From: Micrococcales bacterium
Lineage (GTDB): Bacteria; Actinomycetota; Actinomycetes; Actinomycetales; Microbacteriaceae
Assembly: GCA_947452985.1 (NCBI GenBank)
Contig: CANGEU010000009.1
Location: forward strand, 1-55,592
Length of the DNA: 55,592 bases
Direction of reading: 5' to 3'
Shown: positions 47,360 through 55,583 of the stretch, piece after piece
How the letters are laid out: each line of letters starts with the position of its first letter
How positions within the stretch are numbered: the first letter of the stretch is position 1
Translations under genes and position numbers: made by a program
The notes under the pieces: generated by a model
What the model was told of the DNA's origin: nothing
The model's input: the letters and a program-made list of their open reading frames with translations, nothing else
The model's database searches: none

Positions 47360-48796
47360 TTAGTCGCCGATGTAGCTCATCACGTGCTTGATACGGGTGT
47401 AGTCCTCGAAGCCGTAGGCCGAAAGATCCTTGCCGTAACCCGAGTGACGGAAACCACCGTGAGGCATTTCAGCTGCCAACGGAATGTGAGTGTTGATCCA
47501 GACACAACCGAAGTTCAGACCCTTCGAGAAACGCATCGCACGGGTGTGGTCCTTGGTCCAAACCGAACTAGCCAAACCATACATAACGTCGTTGGCGTTC
47601 TTCATTGCTTCTTCATCGGTCTTGAAGGTCTGAACAGTCACAACTGGGCCGAAAATCTCCGACTGAATGTGCTCGTCGTCCTGCTTCAAACCAGAGATAA
47701 CGGTTGGCTGAATGTAGAAGCCGTCGCGCTTTACCTGCTTGCCACCAACTTCGATCTTGGCGTGCTTAGGAGTGCGAGCAATAAAACCGAGGACGCGCTC
47801 AAGCTGGTTCACGTTATTGACCGGACCAACATAGGTGTCCTTGTCGTTTGGGTCGCCAACCTTGGCATCATTCCTGACGGCCTTCACCAATTCCTTGATG
47901 AATGCGTCCTTGACCGACTCGTGAACTAGCACGCGAGTTGCCGCGGTGCAGTCCTGGCCAGCGTTGAAGAAACCTGCGCCAGCAATTCCCGCAGCAGCCT
48001 TCTTCAGGTCGGCATCAGCAAAAACTAGAACCGGAGCCTTGCCACCTAGCTCAAGGTGAACACGCTTGAGGTCGTTTGCTGCACTCTTGGCAACGGCCAT
48101 ACCGGCACCAACCGAACCAGTGATCGAAACCATCTGAGGGGTTGGGTGCTCGATAAGTGCAGCACCGGTTGAGCGGTCGCCGGCAACAACGTTGAAGACA
48201 CCCTTCGGTAGGTGCTTGGCAGCTAGCTCGGCCAACATGATGGTTGAAACCGGAGTGGTGTCTGAAGGCTTCAGAACGATGGTGTTACCAGCAGCAAGTG
48301 CCGGAGCAAACTTCCAAACCGCCATGTTGAGCGGGTAGTTCCATGGGGTCACCTGACCGATAACACCGATTGGCTCACGACGAATCGACGAGGTGTGGTC
48401 GGCTGTGTACTCGCCGGTTGCCTTGCCCTCAAGGTTTCTGGCAGCACCAGCCATGAAACGAATCTGGTCTACCGAAGGCATGATTTCGTATTCGATCAAA
48501 GTGGCAATTGGCTTGCCACAGTTCTCTGATTCGGCCTTTGCGAATGCCTTGGCGTTCTTCTCCAGGTCATCGGCAATCTTTAGCAGCGCAAGTTGACGCT
48601 GCGAAGGGGTGAAGTTGCTCCAGATTGGGAAAGCAGCCTCGGCTGCCTTGTAAGCTGCGTTCACATCGGCTGCCGAAGATAGCGGAGCCTTTGCGTAAAC
48701 CTTGCCGTTGGCTGGGTTGATCACGTCGGTGTAAACACCCGACTTTGGGGCAACTGACTTGCCGTTGATGAAGTTATTCAAAACACGAAGCGCCAT
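47360..48796 (-). CDS. Aldehyde dehydrogenase, probable gamma-aminobutyraldehyde dehydrogenase
   Basis: A 478-residue NAD(P)-dependent dehydrogenase with the catalytic cysteine C283 in NAGQDCTAATR, the general base in LELGGKAP and the oxyanion Asn in TPWNYP. The sequence and the neighbouring polyamine genes favour oxidation of gamma-aminobutyraldehyde to GABA (PatD/Prr type); succinate-semialdehyde or betaine-aldehyde activity cannot be excluded. AAAGGAG lies ahead of the ATG. It is divergent from the aminotransferase gene, with a 94-base gap. Confidence 0.85.
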   Translation of the reverse strand: MALRVLNNFINGKSVAPKSGVYTDVINPANGKVYAKAPLSSAADVNAAYKAAEAAFPIWSNFTPSQRQLALLKIADDLEKNAKAFAKAESENCGKPIATLIEYEIMPSVDQIRFMAGAARNLEGKATGEYTADHTSSIRREPIGVIGQVTPWNYPLNMAVWKFAPALAAGNTIVLKPSDTTPVSTIMLAELAAKHLPKGVFNVVAGDRSTGAALIEHPTPQMVSITGSVGAGMAVAKSAANDLKRVHLELGGKAPVLVFADADLKKAAAGIAGAGFFNAGQDCTAATRVLVHESVKDAFIKELVKAVRNDAKVGDPNDKDTYVGPVNNVNQLERVLGFIARTPKHAKIEVGGKQVKRDGFYIQPTVISGLKQDDEHIQSEIFGPVVTVQTFKTDEEAMKNANDVMYGLASSVWTKDHTRAMRFSKGLNFGCVWINTHIPLAAEMPHGGFRHSGYGKDLSAYGFEDYTRIKHVMSYIGD

Positions 48797-48890
48797 TTGA
48801 TTTATCTCCTTTGATTGGCTCTTAGTTAGATGCTAATCATTCGGCAAATACTTCACCACTCAAAGCCAATAAATCTGCCAGAATGACAAT

Positions 48891-50309
48891 ATGTCCGAAA
48901 GACTCACACCTATGACCGACGCCCGCAAAGCCGGCGTGCCACTTACTACCGAGCAGTTGGAACACGGTGCCCGCGAGCACCTGTGGCCACACTTCACTCG
49001 CACCAGCCTGTATGAGGGTGGATCCATTCCGATCATCACCAAGGCTGAGGGTAAGTACATCTGGGACCAGCACGGCAACAAACTCTTCGACGGCCTTTCG
49101 GGTCTCTTTTCGGTCAACGCCGGTCACGGTCACGAGCGTCTAGCCGAGGCTGCCAAGAAGCAGCTGATGCAGATGGACTTCGTGCCGCTTTGGTCTTTCG
49201 CTCACCCACCAGCCATCGAGCTCGGTGAGCGCCTACTTTCTTACGCACCAAACGGTCTTGACCGCGTGTTCTTCACCACCGGTGGTGGCGAGGCTAACGA
49301 AACCGCCTGGAAGCTTGCCAAGCAGTACTTCAAAATGATCGGTAAGCCACTGAAGCACAAGGTTCTAACCCGCAAGACCGCTTACCACGGCACCAGCCAC
49401 GGCGCTCTAAGCCTTACCGGTATCGCGAACATGAAGAAGGCTTTCGAACCCCTAGTTCCTAGCACCTTCCGCGTTCCTAACACCAACTGGTACCGCGCCA
49501 AGGACGACTTCGCCACTGAGGAAGAGTTCGGCCTTTGGGCTGCTAACCGCGTTGAGGAAATGATCCTGATGGAAGACCCCGACACCGTCGCGGCGTTCTT
49601 CTTCGAGCCAGTTCAAAACTCTGGTGGTGCCTACACCTCTCACAAGTCTTACTTCAAGCGCGTTCGCGAAATTTGCGACAAGTACGACGTGATCCTGGTT
49701 GCTGACGAAACCATCGACGGCTTTGGTCGCACCGGAACCATGTTCGCCTCAGAGAAGTACGACTTCGAACCAGACATGCTGGTTTGCGCTAAGGCAATCA
49801 CCAATTCGGTAATGCCACTCGGCGCGTTGATGATGAAGGAAAAGTTCTACGAGCCGTTCAAGAAGGGCATGAACATCTTCCCTCACGGCTACACCTTCGC
49901 CGCTTCGCCAGCTAGCTGTGCAGTAGCCCTTGAGAACCTCGACATGTACGACGAAATGGACCTAATCGGTCACGTACAGGCCAACCAGGACAACTTCAAG
50001 AAGACCCTAGACAAGCTCAGCGACCTAGACATCGTTGGCGACGTTCGCGGCACCGGCTACTTCTACGCAATCGAACTGGTCAAAGTCAAAGAGACCAAAG
50101 CCCGCTTCGACCTCGAAGAGATCGAGAAGCTTCTCCGCGGATTCATCACCAAGGACCTCTACAGCAAGGGCCTCTACTGCCGCGCCGATGACCGTGGAGA
50201 CCCAGTAGTTCAGCTGGCCCCACCACTAACCAGCGACCAAGCCGACTTCGACATGATGGAAGCCAAGGTGCGAGAGACTCTCACCAAGGCCTGGGACATC
50301 GTCAAGTAA
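48891..50309 (+). CDS. Class III aminotransferase, probable putrescine/omega-amino acid type
   Basis: A 472-residue PLP enzyme with HLWPHFTRTSLYEGG at the N-terminus, TTGGGEANETAWKLAKQY, DETIDGFGRTGTMFA and lysine K301 in CAKAITNSVMPLG. This matches omega-amino-acid:pyruvate and putrescine (SpuC) aminotransferases. Next to a probable aminobutyraldehyde dehydrogenase it would supply that enzyme from putrescine. Substrate is inferred. The ATG has no ribosome site; CAGAAT 6 bases upstream is a near-match to a leaderless -10. Confidence 0.85.
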   Translation: MSERLTPMTDARKAGVPLTTEQLEHGAREHLWPHFTRTSLYEGGSIPIITKAEGKYIWDQHGNKLFDGLSGLFSVNAGHGHERLAEAAKKQLMQMDFVPLWSFAHPPAIELGERLLSYAPNGLDRVFFTTGGGEANETAWKLAKQYFKMIGKPLKHKVLTRKTAYHGTSHGALSLTGIANMKKAFEPLVPSTFRVPNTNWYRAKDDFATEEEFGLWAANRVEEMILMEDPDTVAAFFFEPVQNSGGAYTSHKSYFKRVREICDKYDVILVADETIDGFGRTGTMFASEKYDFEPDMLVCAKAITNSVMPLGALMMKEKFYEPFKKGMNIFPHGYTFAASPASCAVALENLDMYDEMDLIGHVQANQDNFKKTLDKLSDLDIVGDVRGTGYFYAIELVKVKETKARFDLEEIEKLLRGFITKDLYSKGLYCRADDRGDPVVQLAPPLTSDQADFDMMEAKVRETLTKAWDIVK

Positions 50310-50315
50310 GCATAG

Positions 50316-50348
50316 AAAAAGGCCCTAGCCGTTGCGCTAGGGCCTTTT
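50316..50348 (+). terminator. Terminator after the aminotransferase gene
   Basis: AAAAAGGCCCTAGC / GCTAGGGCCTTTT: a perfect GC-rich stem with a short loop and a T-run, 6 bases after the stop. The A-run makes it potentially active in both directions. Confidence 0.85.
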
Positions 50349-50421
50349 CCCTTACCCAAAGCCGTTACCCACTTGTTATCCACAATTAGAACTTCGAATT
50401 AGCACTCGCAAAAAAAAATCA

Positions 50422-50427
50422 TAGACT
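50422..50427 (+). promoter_or_regulatory. -10 box for the lipoprotein gene
   Basis: TAGACT followed after about 7 bases by AAAAGGGGG and the ATG at 50448. This gives a very short leader that still carries a ribosome site, unlike the leaderless genes here. Confidence 0.45.
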
Positions 50428-50447
50428 CGAGGAAAAGGGGGAATCAA

Positions 50448-51041
50448 ATGAAATCATTTGGTCTAAAAGCAATCACCGCAATTTCAACAATTGCGATTCT
50501 GTCGGGGACCCTAACCGGCTGTGCACCAACTCCTAAACCTGCGCAGGGCGTAACAGACTGTCAGGACCTTTCGAACCCAAAGTCCTGGTCAAAGGGTTGG
50601 AGTTACCAGTCGAGTGTCTGGCACCACGGGTCAAAGATGTACCCAAGTTTCGGACTTTACAAGTGTTCTGACGCTGCGACACTTACGATGAGATTCAAAC
50701 CCCTAGGTTTAAACTTTGTAGCTGGAACTACCTACTTGAGCTTCGGTGACGAACAGATCACGATCGTAAACAGTCCAACTCCGGGAACGAAATGGTTTAA
50801 CTCCGATTCCGTTGTTGAAGTACCTTCTGGTATTACCGAAGTTGCTCCAGATCTGACATTTCAACCACTTGTCGAAATCACACAATCACACTTTGGATTT
50901 ACGCCTGGAAAAGAGCCAATTCGCGCAATCATTACCTTGAAATCTAAAGGTAAAAAAGCAATATCGTTCGAAAAAACACTCGAGTTTGAGGTTGGGACCG
51001 GGACGAGGTACTCCGGATCAATCGAAAACGAAGTTTCCTAA
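50448..51041 (+). CDS. Hypothetical lipoprotein
   Basis: A 197-residue secreted protein with a signal peptide and lipobox LTGC near residue 25, followed by a beta-rich domain without recognisable motif. Three further cysteines (near residues 38 and 70) may form a disulfide. AAGGGGG lies 6 bases before the ATG. Codon use and composition are more AT-rich than flanking genes. Alone between two terminator/promoter regions; no functional clue from context. Confidence 0.75.
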   Translation: MKSFGLKAITAISTIAILSGTLTGCAPTPKPAQGVTDCQDLSNPKSWSKGWSYQSSVWHHGSKMYPSFGLYKCSDAATLTMRFKPLGLNFVAGTTYLSFGDEQITIVNSPTPGTKWFNSDSVVEVPSGITEVAPDLTFQPLVEITQSHFGFTPGKEPIRAIITLKSKGKKAISFEKTLEFEVGTGTRYSGSIENEVS

Positions 51042-51090
51042 AACTTCTACACAGATTTCATCTGCGAGCACCCACTCAACCGTTAAGCCA

Positions 51091-51096
51091 TAACCT
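51091..51096 (+). promoter_or_regulatory. Leaderless -10 box for ogt
   Basis: TAACCT, 6-base spacer TTAGTT, ATG at 51103. Confidence 0.6.
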
Positions 51097-51102
51097 TTAG
51101 TT

Positions 51103-51588
51103 ATGAACTTGCCAAATCATGATGCGAAGCTAACCTTCTCCGCTCCAGTTGGGGCTGTCACTCTCCTTGCCAATGACAACAAAGTCGTATACCTAACCAT
51201 GGGAAATGACATCACACCAGACTTCGGCAAGGCTTCGGTCCTTCAAGACGCAAAAAAGCAGCTGACTAGCTATTTCAAAGGCAAGAGCAAAGCCCTCGAC
51301 TTTGCCACCGAGCTAAAAGGAACGACCTTCCAGAAGGCGGTTTGGGCGGAAATCGCCAAGATTGGCTTCGGCGAAGTTACAACTTACGCAGAAATCGCTA
51401 AGAACATCGGCAATCCAAAGGCTGTTCGCGCAGTTGGCGGTGCCGTTGGCTCTAACCCGGTTCCGCTAATCATTGGTTGCCACCGCGTACTTGGTGCAAG
51501 TGGCAAAATCACCGGTTATTCGGGTGGCGATGGTCTACCAACCAAGCGATGGCTGCTAGCCCTCGAAGGCATCGAGACCAAGGACTAA
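51103..51588 (+). CDS. ogt: Methylated-DNA--protein-cysteine methyltransferase
   Basis: Suicide enzyme that takes alkyl groups from O6-alkylguanine; 161 residues. The acceptor is C126 in GCHRV and the DNA-reading arginine is in NPKAVRAVGGAVGSNPVP. The usual PCHRV has Gly instead of Pro before the cysteine here. The stop overlaps the next ATG (TAATG), so it forms a two-gene alkylation-repair operon with tag. Confidence 0.93.
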   Translation: MNLPNHDAKLTFSAPVGAVTLLANDNKVVYLTMGNDITPDFGKASVLQDAKKQLTSYFKGKSKALDFATELKGTTFQKAVWAEIAKIGFGEVTTYAEIAKNIGNPKAVRAVGGAVGSNPVPLIIGCHRVLGASGKITGYSGGDGLPTKRWLLALEGIETKD

Positions 51589-52109
51589 TGCAGCGCTGCG
51601 CCTGGGTTACTGCCGACCCCATCTACATTGACTATCACGACACCGAGTGGGGTAAACCAATCACCGGCGAAGACGCCCTGTTCGAGCGCATCAGCCTTGA
51701 AGGCTTTCAGGCTGGGCTTAGCTGGCTAACCATCCTGAAACGCCGTGAGGGCTTTCGTGAAGCCTTCTTGGGCTTCTCAATAGACAAAGTTGCCAAGATG
51801 TCTGAGAAGGACGTAGAACGTCTTCTCTTGAACGAAGGAATCATTCGCCACCGCGGCAAGATTCAGGCAGTAATCAACAACGCTCGAGTCATCAAGGAGC
51901 AGAACATTTCGCTCGAAGAAATGATTCGAAAGCATTCACCGACCGAAGACCGCAGAAACCTATCGGTCTCCCCCGAATCAATCGCGCTATCGAAGGAACT
52001 TCGCAAGCTCGGCTTCAACTTCGTTGGGCCAACAACCATGCATGCCATGATGCAAGCTATCGGCGTGATTCAAGATCACGAAGATCTTTGCGAGTTTAGA
52101 AAGATTTAG
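51588..52109 (+). CDS. tag: DNA-3-methyladenine glycosylase I
   Basis: Excises 3-methyladenine; 173 residues from the ATG at 51588. It begins MQRCAWVTADPIYIDYHDTEWG, carrying the first zinc ligands (C4, H17) and the conserved YHDTEWG; the last ligands are in DHEDLC near the C-terminus. A longer in-frame reading back to 51477 would run inside ogt. Coupled to ogt by a 1-base overlap. Confidence 0.95.
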   Translation: MQRCAWVTADPIYIDYHDTEWGKPITGEDALFERISLEGFQAGLSWLTILKRREGFREAFLGFSIDKVAKMSEKDVERLLLNEGIIRHRGKIQAVINNARVIKEQNISLEEMIRKHSPTEDRRNLSVSPESIALSKELRKLGFNFVGPTTMHAMMQAIGVIQDHEDLCEFRKI

Positions 52110-52140
52110 GCAGTCCGCGACATAGGCAAGGGGGAGACAA

Positions 52141-52620
52141 ATGAACGCGGACGAATTTACCGAAACCTTTAGGCAGTATTTGCCAAAGGTCTCCAAGTAC
52201 TTGGCCTACCGAGTCCATCGAAACGATGTTGAAGACCTTGCCGCAGAGATATTCCTAATTGCCTGGAATAAGCGAGCTAGCTGCCCCAAAGATGCCGAAC
52301 TCCCATGGCTATATCGGATTTCAGGATTCGTGCTGGCAAACCATCGGCGGAAGTCGCTTCGAAACCAAAGTTTCCAGCTATTCGATACCGACCTCACCGC
52401 ACCAGCAGCTGAGGAAGTTTTCCTTGCCGATCATGTGCTCCAAACGGCTTGGATGCGGCTTGAGAAGAAAGACCAATCGATCTTGGCCTTGGCCGCCCTC
52501 GAGGGCCTAAAACCTGGCGAAATTGCCGTTGTCCTTGGAGTATCAACCAACGCCGTGAGCATCAGACTCCACCGGGCTCGAAAGAACCTGGAAGCAATCC
52601 TGAAAGAACTCGAGGGATAA
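52141..52620 (+). CDS. ECF-type RNA polymerase sigma factor
   Basis: A 159-residue sigma-70 family factor: region 2 (about 8-75, DVEDLAAEIFLIAWNKR and the -10-reading WLYRISGFVLANHRR) and region 4 (about 105-155, LKPGEIAVVLGVSTNAVSIRLHRARKNL). AAGGGGGAG precedes the ATG. The next gene, 6 bases on, encodes a membrane-spanning protein that may be its anti-sigma factor. Regulon unknown; no autoregulated promoter could be named. Confidence 0.9.
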   Translation: MNADEFTETFRQYLPKVSKYLAYRVHRNDVEDLAAEIFLIAWNKRASCPKDAELPWLYRISGFVLANHRRKSLRNQSFQLFDTDLTAPAAEEVFLADHVLQTAWMRLEKKDQSILALAALEGLKPGEIAVVLGVSTNAVSIRLHRARKNLEAILKELEG

Positions 52621-52626
52621 CAACAT

Positions 52627-53733
52627 ATGCCTGATATGAATGACCCACTACTAAAGCGCATTGCTAAAGCCGCGAAGGTTTCAACACCAAAACTTCCTGA
52701 CAGCGTTATCACGGAGGCAATGACTCAAGGCCGCTCTCCAGCCACTGCCAGTTTGGTTTTCGCAAGCACTTCCATTGCAGCCGCACTGGTGGTTGGTTTG
52801 ATTGCGGTCAATGTTTTAGGGAAGCCAGCAATTACTCACCTAGATGCGCCCCTTTTCAGCATGGTAAGGGTTGACTCCATACCTGCCTATGGCTCAACCA
52901 TGCAGTCAGGGCCTGAGATTCAGTATTTAGCAGGACCAGCCATTACCGACATTGAAGGAACAGGCAAGATTTACCAGCTTCGCCGAACTGGGAACCCGAC
53001 CGAGATTGTTCAGCACCTAGCCAAAATGTTCAACCTTGAGGGAACAATCACCAAAAACTACTACTCGGGCGACTCTAACAATTACGTGTTCACCAATGGA
53101 AAAGTGCCTGATGAACCCTCAATCTTCCTATCCTGGCGTGGTACCGGCACCTGGGTTATTGATTTCTATGAGCAAGCTAGATCGAATTCAATGCACTCTT
53201 TTCTGAGTGATGACCAATTGAAAGCGAAGGCCTTGCAGGTCTTATCCGAGACTGGATTCAACACCACTGCTGACGAACTCGAAATTTACAAGGATTCTGG
53301 TCGGAGGGTAATTGGGTCGCTAAAAGTTGACGGTCAGAAAACTTCGCTCCAGTGGGAAATCGATTGGGACCAACGAGGAAATCTGCAGTCGGTGACGGGA
53401 CACAGCGTTGAGGTAGTTGAACGCGGAACTTTTGAGACGATTTCCGAGAAGGCTGCAATTGATCGCATCGACGACAGCCGATATCGCGGAATGGTCCACA
53501 ATCCTTGGGGTGGTCGTGATTGGAAGTCCATCTTGGGAGATAAGTCAGATGAGGACACCCTGACTATCGATAAAGCCACAGAGTCGTTGATGATGGTTTG
53601 GGATAAGAAGGGTAATGCTTGGCTTACTCCTGGCTATGTGTTCCAGAATGATGAATCGCCTTACTGGCCGATGGTCATCAGCGTAAAGGATGGCGTAATC
53701 GAACTACCTAAAAAAGAACTTCCGACTTATTAG
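52627..53733 (+). CDS. Membrane-anchored protein paired with the ECF sigma factor (possible anti-sigma/sensor)
   Basis: A 368-residue protein with about 45 cytoplasmic residues, one membrane helix (about 47-66) and a large extracytoplasmic domain of about 300 residues with no motif I recognise. The topology and position fit anti-sigma factors, but the N-terminus shows no zinc-binding HxxxCxxC motif, so the sigma-binding mode would be non-standard. GAGGGA serves as ribosome site. The 3' end overlaps convergent yaaA by 4 bases. Confidence 0.7.
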   Translation: MPDMNDPLLKRIAKAAKVSTPKLPDSVITEAMTQGRSPATASLVFASTSIAAALVVGLIAVNVLGKPAITHLDAPLFSMVRVDSIPAYGSTMQSGPEIQYLAGPAITDIEGTGKIYQLRRTGNPTEIVQHLAKMFNLEGTITKNYYSGDSNNYVFTNGKVPDEPSIFLSWRGTGTWVIDFYEQARSNSMHSFLSDDQLKAKALQVLSETGFNTTADELEIYKDSGRRVIGSLKVDGQKTSLQWEIDWDQRGNLQSVTGHSVEVVERGTFETISEKAAIDRIDDSRYRGMVHNPWGGRDWKSILGDKSDEDTLTIDKATESLMMVWDKKGNAWLTPGYVFQNDESPYWPMVISVKDGVIELPKKELPTY

Positions 53734-54467
53734 CGCTGGTTGGTAAATAGCTTCAAGGTATCGCCGTCAAGTTCCATTTTGAGTTTGGCGGCTTTTGCCA
53801 TTTCTGGAAGACTTTCGGCGCCTTGCAGGAAGGCTCTAACGAACTGCCCTTTGGCCTTCTTGTTGAAGTGGTTCATGGCTTTGCCGGATTCGATGTCGTA
53901 GACCTCAACTGTTAGGGCTTCGAAGTGGTCTGGGATTGGGGCAAGCTCGGCGTATTGCTTGGAGCGTAGGTCAATGATTTGCTGGCCCTCTAGGCGCTTC
54001 CAGATGATGTTGTGGGATTCGGACCAATGTTTCTTGAGATCGAAGCCGGGGATTTTGGTACTTGCCGAGAATCGGTAATTAGGAATTAGATTGCTGGCCG
54101 GGATGAGGCCGAATAGTGCCGACTGAATGAACACCGCTTCTTTTGCCCGCTCGCGTTCTTCTTTGGTGAGGGTGTTGAACTCGGTTGGCGTACCCTTGAG
54201 CCCTCTGCCTTGGATGGCATCGAACAGGGTGCCTACATAACGATCTATGGCTGGCAACGTTGGCGCGGTTTGGAGGTTGAGATTGAGTTCAAGCTGTTCC
54301 TTCGTGAACTTCTCTTTGCCGGCTTTGGACTTGCAGAACTTTACGAGTTTCTTGAAAAGTTCGTCACGTGCTGGTTGCATTGCGCCAAAAGTAAGTGCGA
54401 CCATGTCGATTGAGAGTGGATTGCCGCCCGAGGCTTTGGATTCAGATGGTGGCAAAAGGAACAACAT
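53730..54467 (-). CDS. yaaA: Peroxide stress protein YaaA (DUF328)
   Basis: A 245-residue YaaA/DUF328 protein. The start MLFLLPPSESKASGG and the later ALFGLIPASNLIPNYRFS are family signatures. In E. coli YaaA lowers free iron and DNA damage during peroxide stress. It is divergent from the adenosyltransferase gene with only 22 bases between ATGs, both apparently leaderless. Confidence 0.9.
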   Translation of the reverse strand: MLFLLPPSESKASGGNPLSIDMVALTFGAMQPARDELFKKLVKFCKSKAGKEKFTKEQLELNLNLQTAPTLPAIDRYVGTLFDAIQGRGLKGTPTEFNTLTKEERERAKEAVFIQSALFGLIPASNLIPNYRFSASTKIPGFDLKKHWSESHNIIWKRLEGQQIIDLRSKQYAELAPIPDHFEALTVEVYDIESGKAMNHFNKKAKGQFVRAFLQGAESLPEMAKAAKLKMELDGDTLKLFTNQR

Positions 54468-54473
54468 GGTTCA

Positions 54474-54479
54474 AGCCTA
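54474..54479 (-). promoter_or_regulatory. Leaderless -10 box for yaaA
   Basis: Minus-strand TAGGCT, 6 bases (TGAACC), ATG at 54467. It shares the bases TA with the opposing -10 box at 54478-54483. Confidence 0.6.
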
Positions 54480-54483
54480 AACT
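54478..54483 (+). promoter_or_regulatory. Leaderless -10 box for the adenosyltransferase gene
   Basis: TAAACT, 6 bases (TGAGGC), ATG at 54490. Overlaps the yaaA box by two bases, so the two polymerases should exclude each other. Confidence 0.6.
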
Positions 54484-54489
54484 TGAGGC

Positions 54490-55059
54490 ATGGTCAAACT
54501 CACCAAGATTTACACAAAAACCGGCGATGAAGGTTTCACTGCTCTCGGCGATAACTCGCGCGTGCCTAAAACTGACCCACGTATTGAGGCTTATGCCGAC
54601 GTTGATGAAGCGAATTCGGCTCTTGGTGTTGCTGTGTCTTTGGCGCATGGTGAGTTCTCGCCTGAGTTGATGGCGTTGCTTGCCCGCATACAGAATGACC
54701 TGTTCGACCTTGGTGCCGACTTGGCAACCCCTGGCACGGGTGGCTTGCGCATCGATGAAGCTTGGGTAGCTGATCTAGAGGTTGCGATTGATACCTACAA
54801 CGCTTCTCTGCCAAACCTGGACTCGTTCATCATTCCTGGCGGTTCTGGTTTAGCTGCCGGATTGCACCTTGCTCGTACCGTGGTTCGCCGTGCTGAGCGT
54901 GCAGTTTGGGTCGCGTTGGAAGCTGGTACCGATGTGTCTCCGGTTTGCGCGGTATATCTGAACCGGCTCTCCGACTTGTTATTCGTCTTGGCTCGAGTTG
55001 CTAATGTTCCGCATGGCGGCGATGTGAAATGGGTGCCGGCAGAGAGCCGCAATGCTTGA
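54490..55059 (+). CDS. Corrinoid adenosyltransferase, PduO type
   Basis: Transfers adenosyl from ATP to cob(I)alamin; 189 residues. The ATP-binding start KIYTKTGDEGFTALGDNSRV and the DVDEANSALG segment are PduO signatures, and RTVVRRAERAVW lies in the later helices. No other cobalamin gene is in the window. The last 8 bases overlap the next gene. Confidence 0.92.
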   Translation: MVKLTKIYTKTGDEGFTALGDNSRVPKTDPRIEAYADVDEANSALGVAVSLAHGEFSPELMALLARIQNDLFDLGADLATPGTGGLRIDEAWVADLEVAIDTYNASLPNLDSFIIPGGSGLAAGLHLARTVVRRAERAVWVALEAGTDVSPVCAVYLNRLSDLLFVLARVANVPHGGDVKWVPAESRNA

Positions 55060-55291
55060 GGTAGTTCTCTACTTAGTGCTCTTAGTTGTTGCACTAGGAG
55101 GGATTATGTTGATCGCTGGGCGCGACCCAAAGCCTCGCAAGAAGCGTTTCAAAGGTATGTCGGGGGCATTAGGAGTTTTCAACGAACTCTATAACCCATC
55201 AGCACAGTCTGCTGCTGTGATTGTTGAGGAACAAGCCAAAGCCAGGAAGCAAACCGGTAACGAAGACAAAAAGAAACCCCAGTCGAAATGA
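55052..55291 (+). CDS. Small single-helix membrane protein
   Basis: A 79-residue protein: an N-terminal hydrophobic helix (about 3-22), a basic stretch (PKPRKKRFK) and a charged tail rich in Lys, Glu and Gln. Function unknown. Translation is coupled to the adenosyltransferase gene through an 8-base overlap, and a terminator follows directly. Confidence 0.7.
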   Translation: MLEVVLYLVLLVVALGGIMLIAGRDPKPRKKRFKGMSGALGVFNELYNPSAQSAAVIVEEQAKARKQTGNEDKKKPQSK

Positions 55292-55304
55292 CCGGGGTTT
55301 CTTT
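55270..55304. terminator. Bidirectional terminator between the small membrane protein and atpC
   Basis: AAAGAAACCCC / GGGGTTTCTTT with a 13-base loop. A- and T-runs flank both sides, so it can end the plus-strand operon and the atp operon on the minus strand. It overlaps the last codons of the plus-strand gene. Confidence 0.8.
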
Positions 55305-55316
55305 ATTTGAGTTTTG

Positions 55317-55583
55317 TTAGACCAGTTCGGCGTGACGAGCAACGATGGTTACAACATCGTGCTCAACCGAAAGGAAACCGTCTTCGGCATTAGCGATTAG
55401 CTTGTCGCCATCGGTAAGGGTAATGCGAACTTCACCGCTCGAAAGGATCGCGAGCATAGGCTCGTGACCCGCAAGTAGACCGATTTCACCTTCAACGGTC
55501 TTAGCGATGACCATCTTGGCCTCACCAGCCCATACGGCTTTATCGGCTGCTACCAGCTCGACGCGAAGAACTTTTTCCGACAT
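55317..55583 (-). CDS. atpC: ATP synthase F1 epsilon subunit
   Basis: An 88-residue epsilon subunit consisting only of the beta-sandwich domain (VELVAADKAVWAGEAKMV, GEIGLLAGHEPMLAIL); the C-terminal inhibitory helices of longer homologues are absent, as in many actinobacteria. It is the usual last gene of the atp operon; a TAA just upstream at the window edge may be the atpD stop. Confidence 0.94.
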   Translation of the reverse strand: MSEKVLRVELVAADKAVWAGEAKMVIAKTVEGEIGLLAGHEPMLAILSSGEVRITLTDGDKLIANAEDGFLSVEHDVVTIVARHAELV

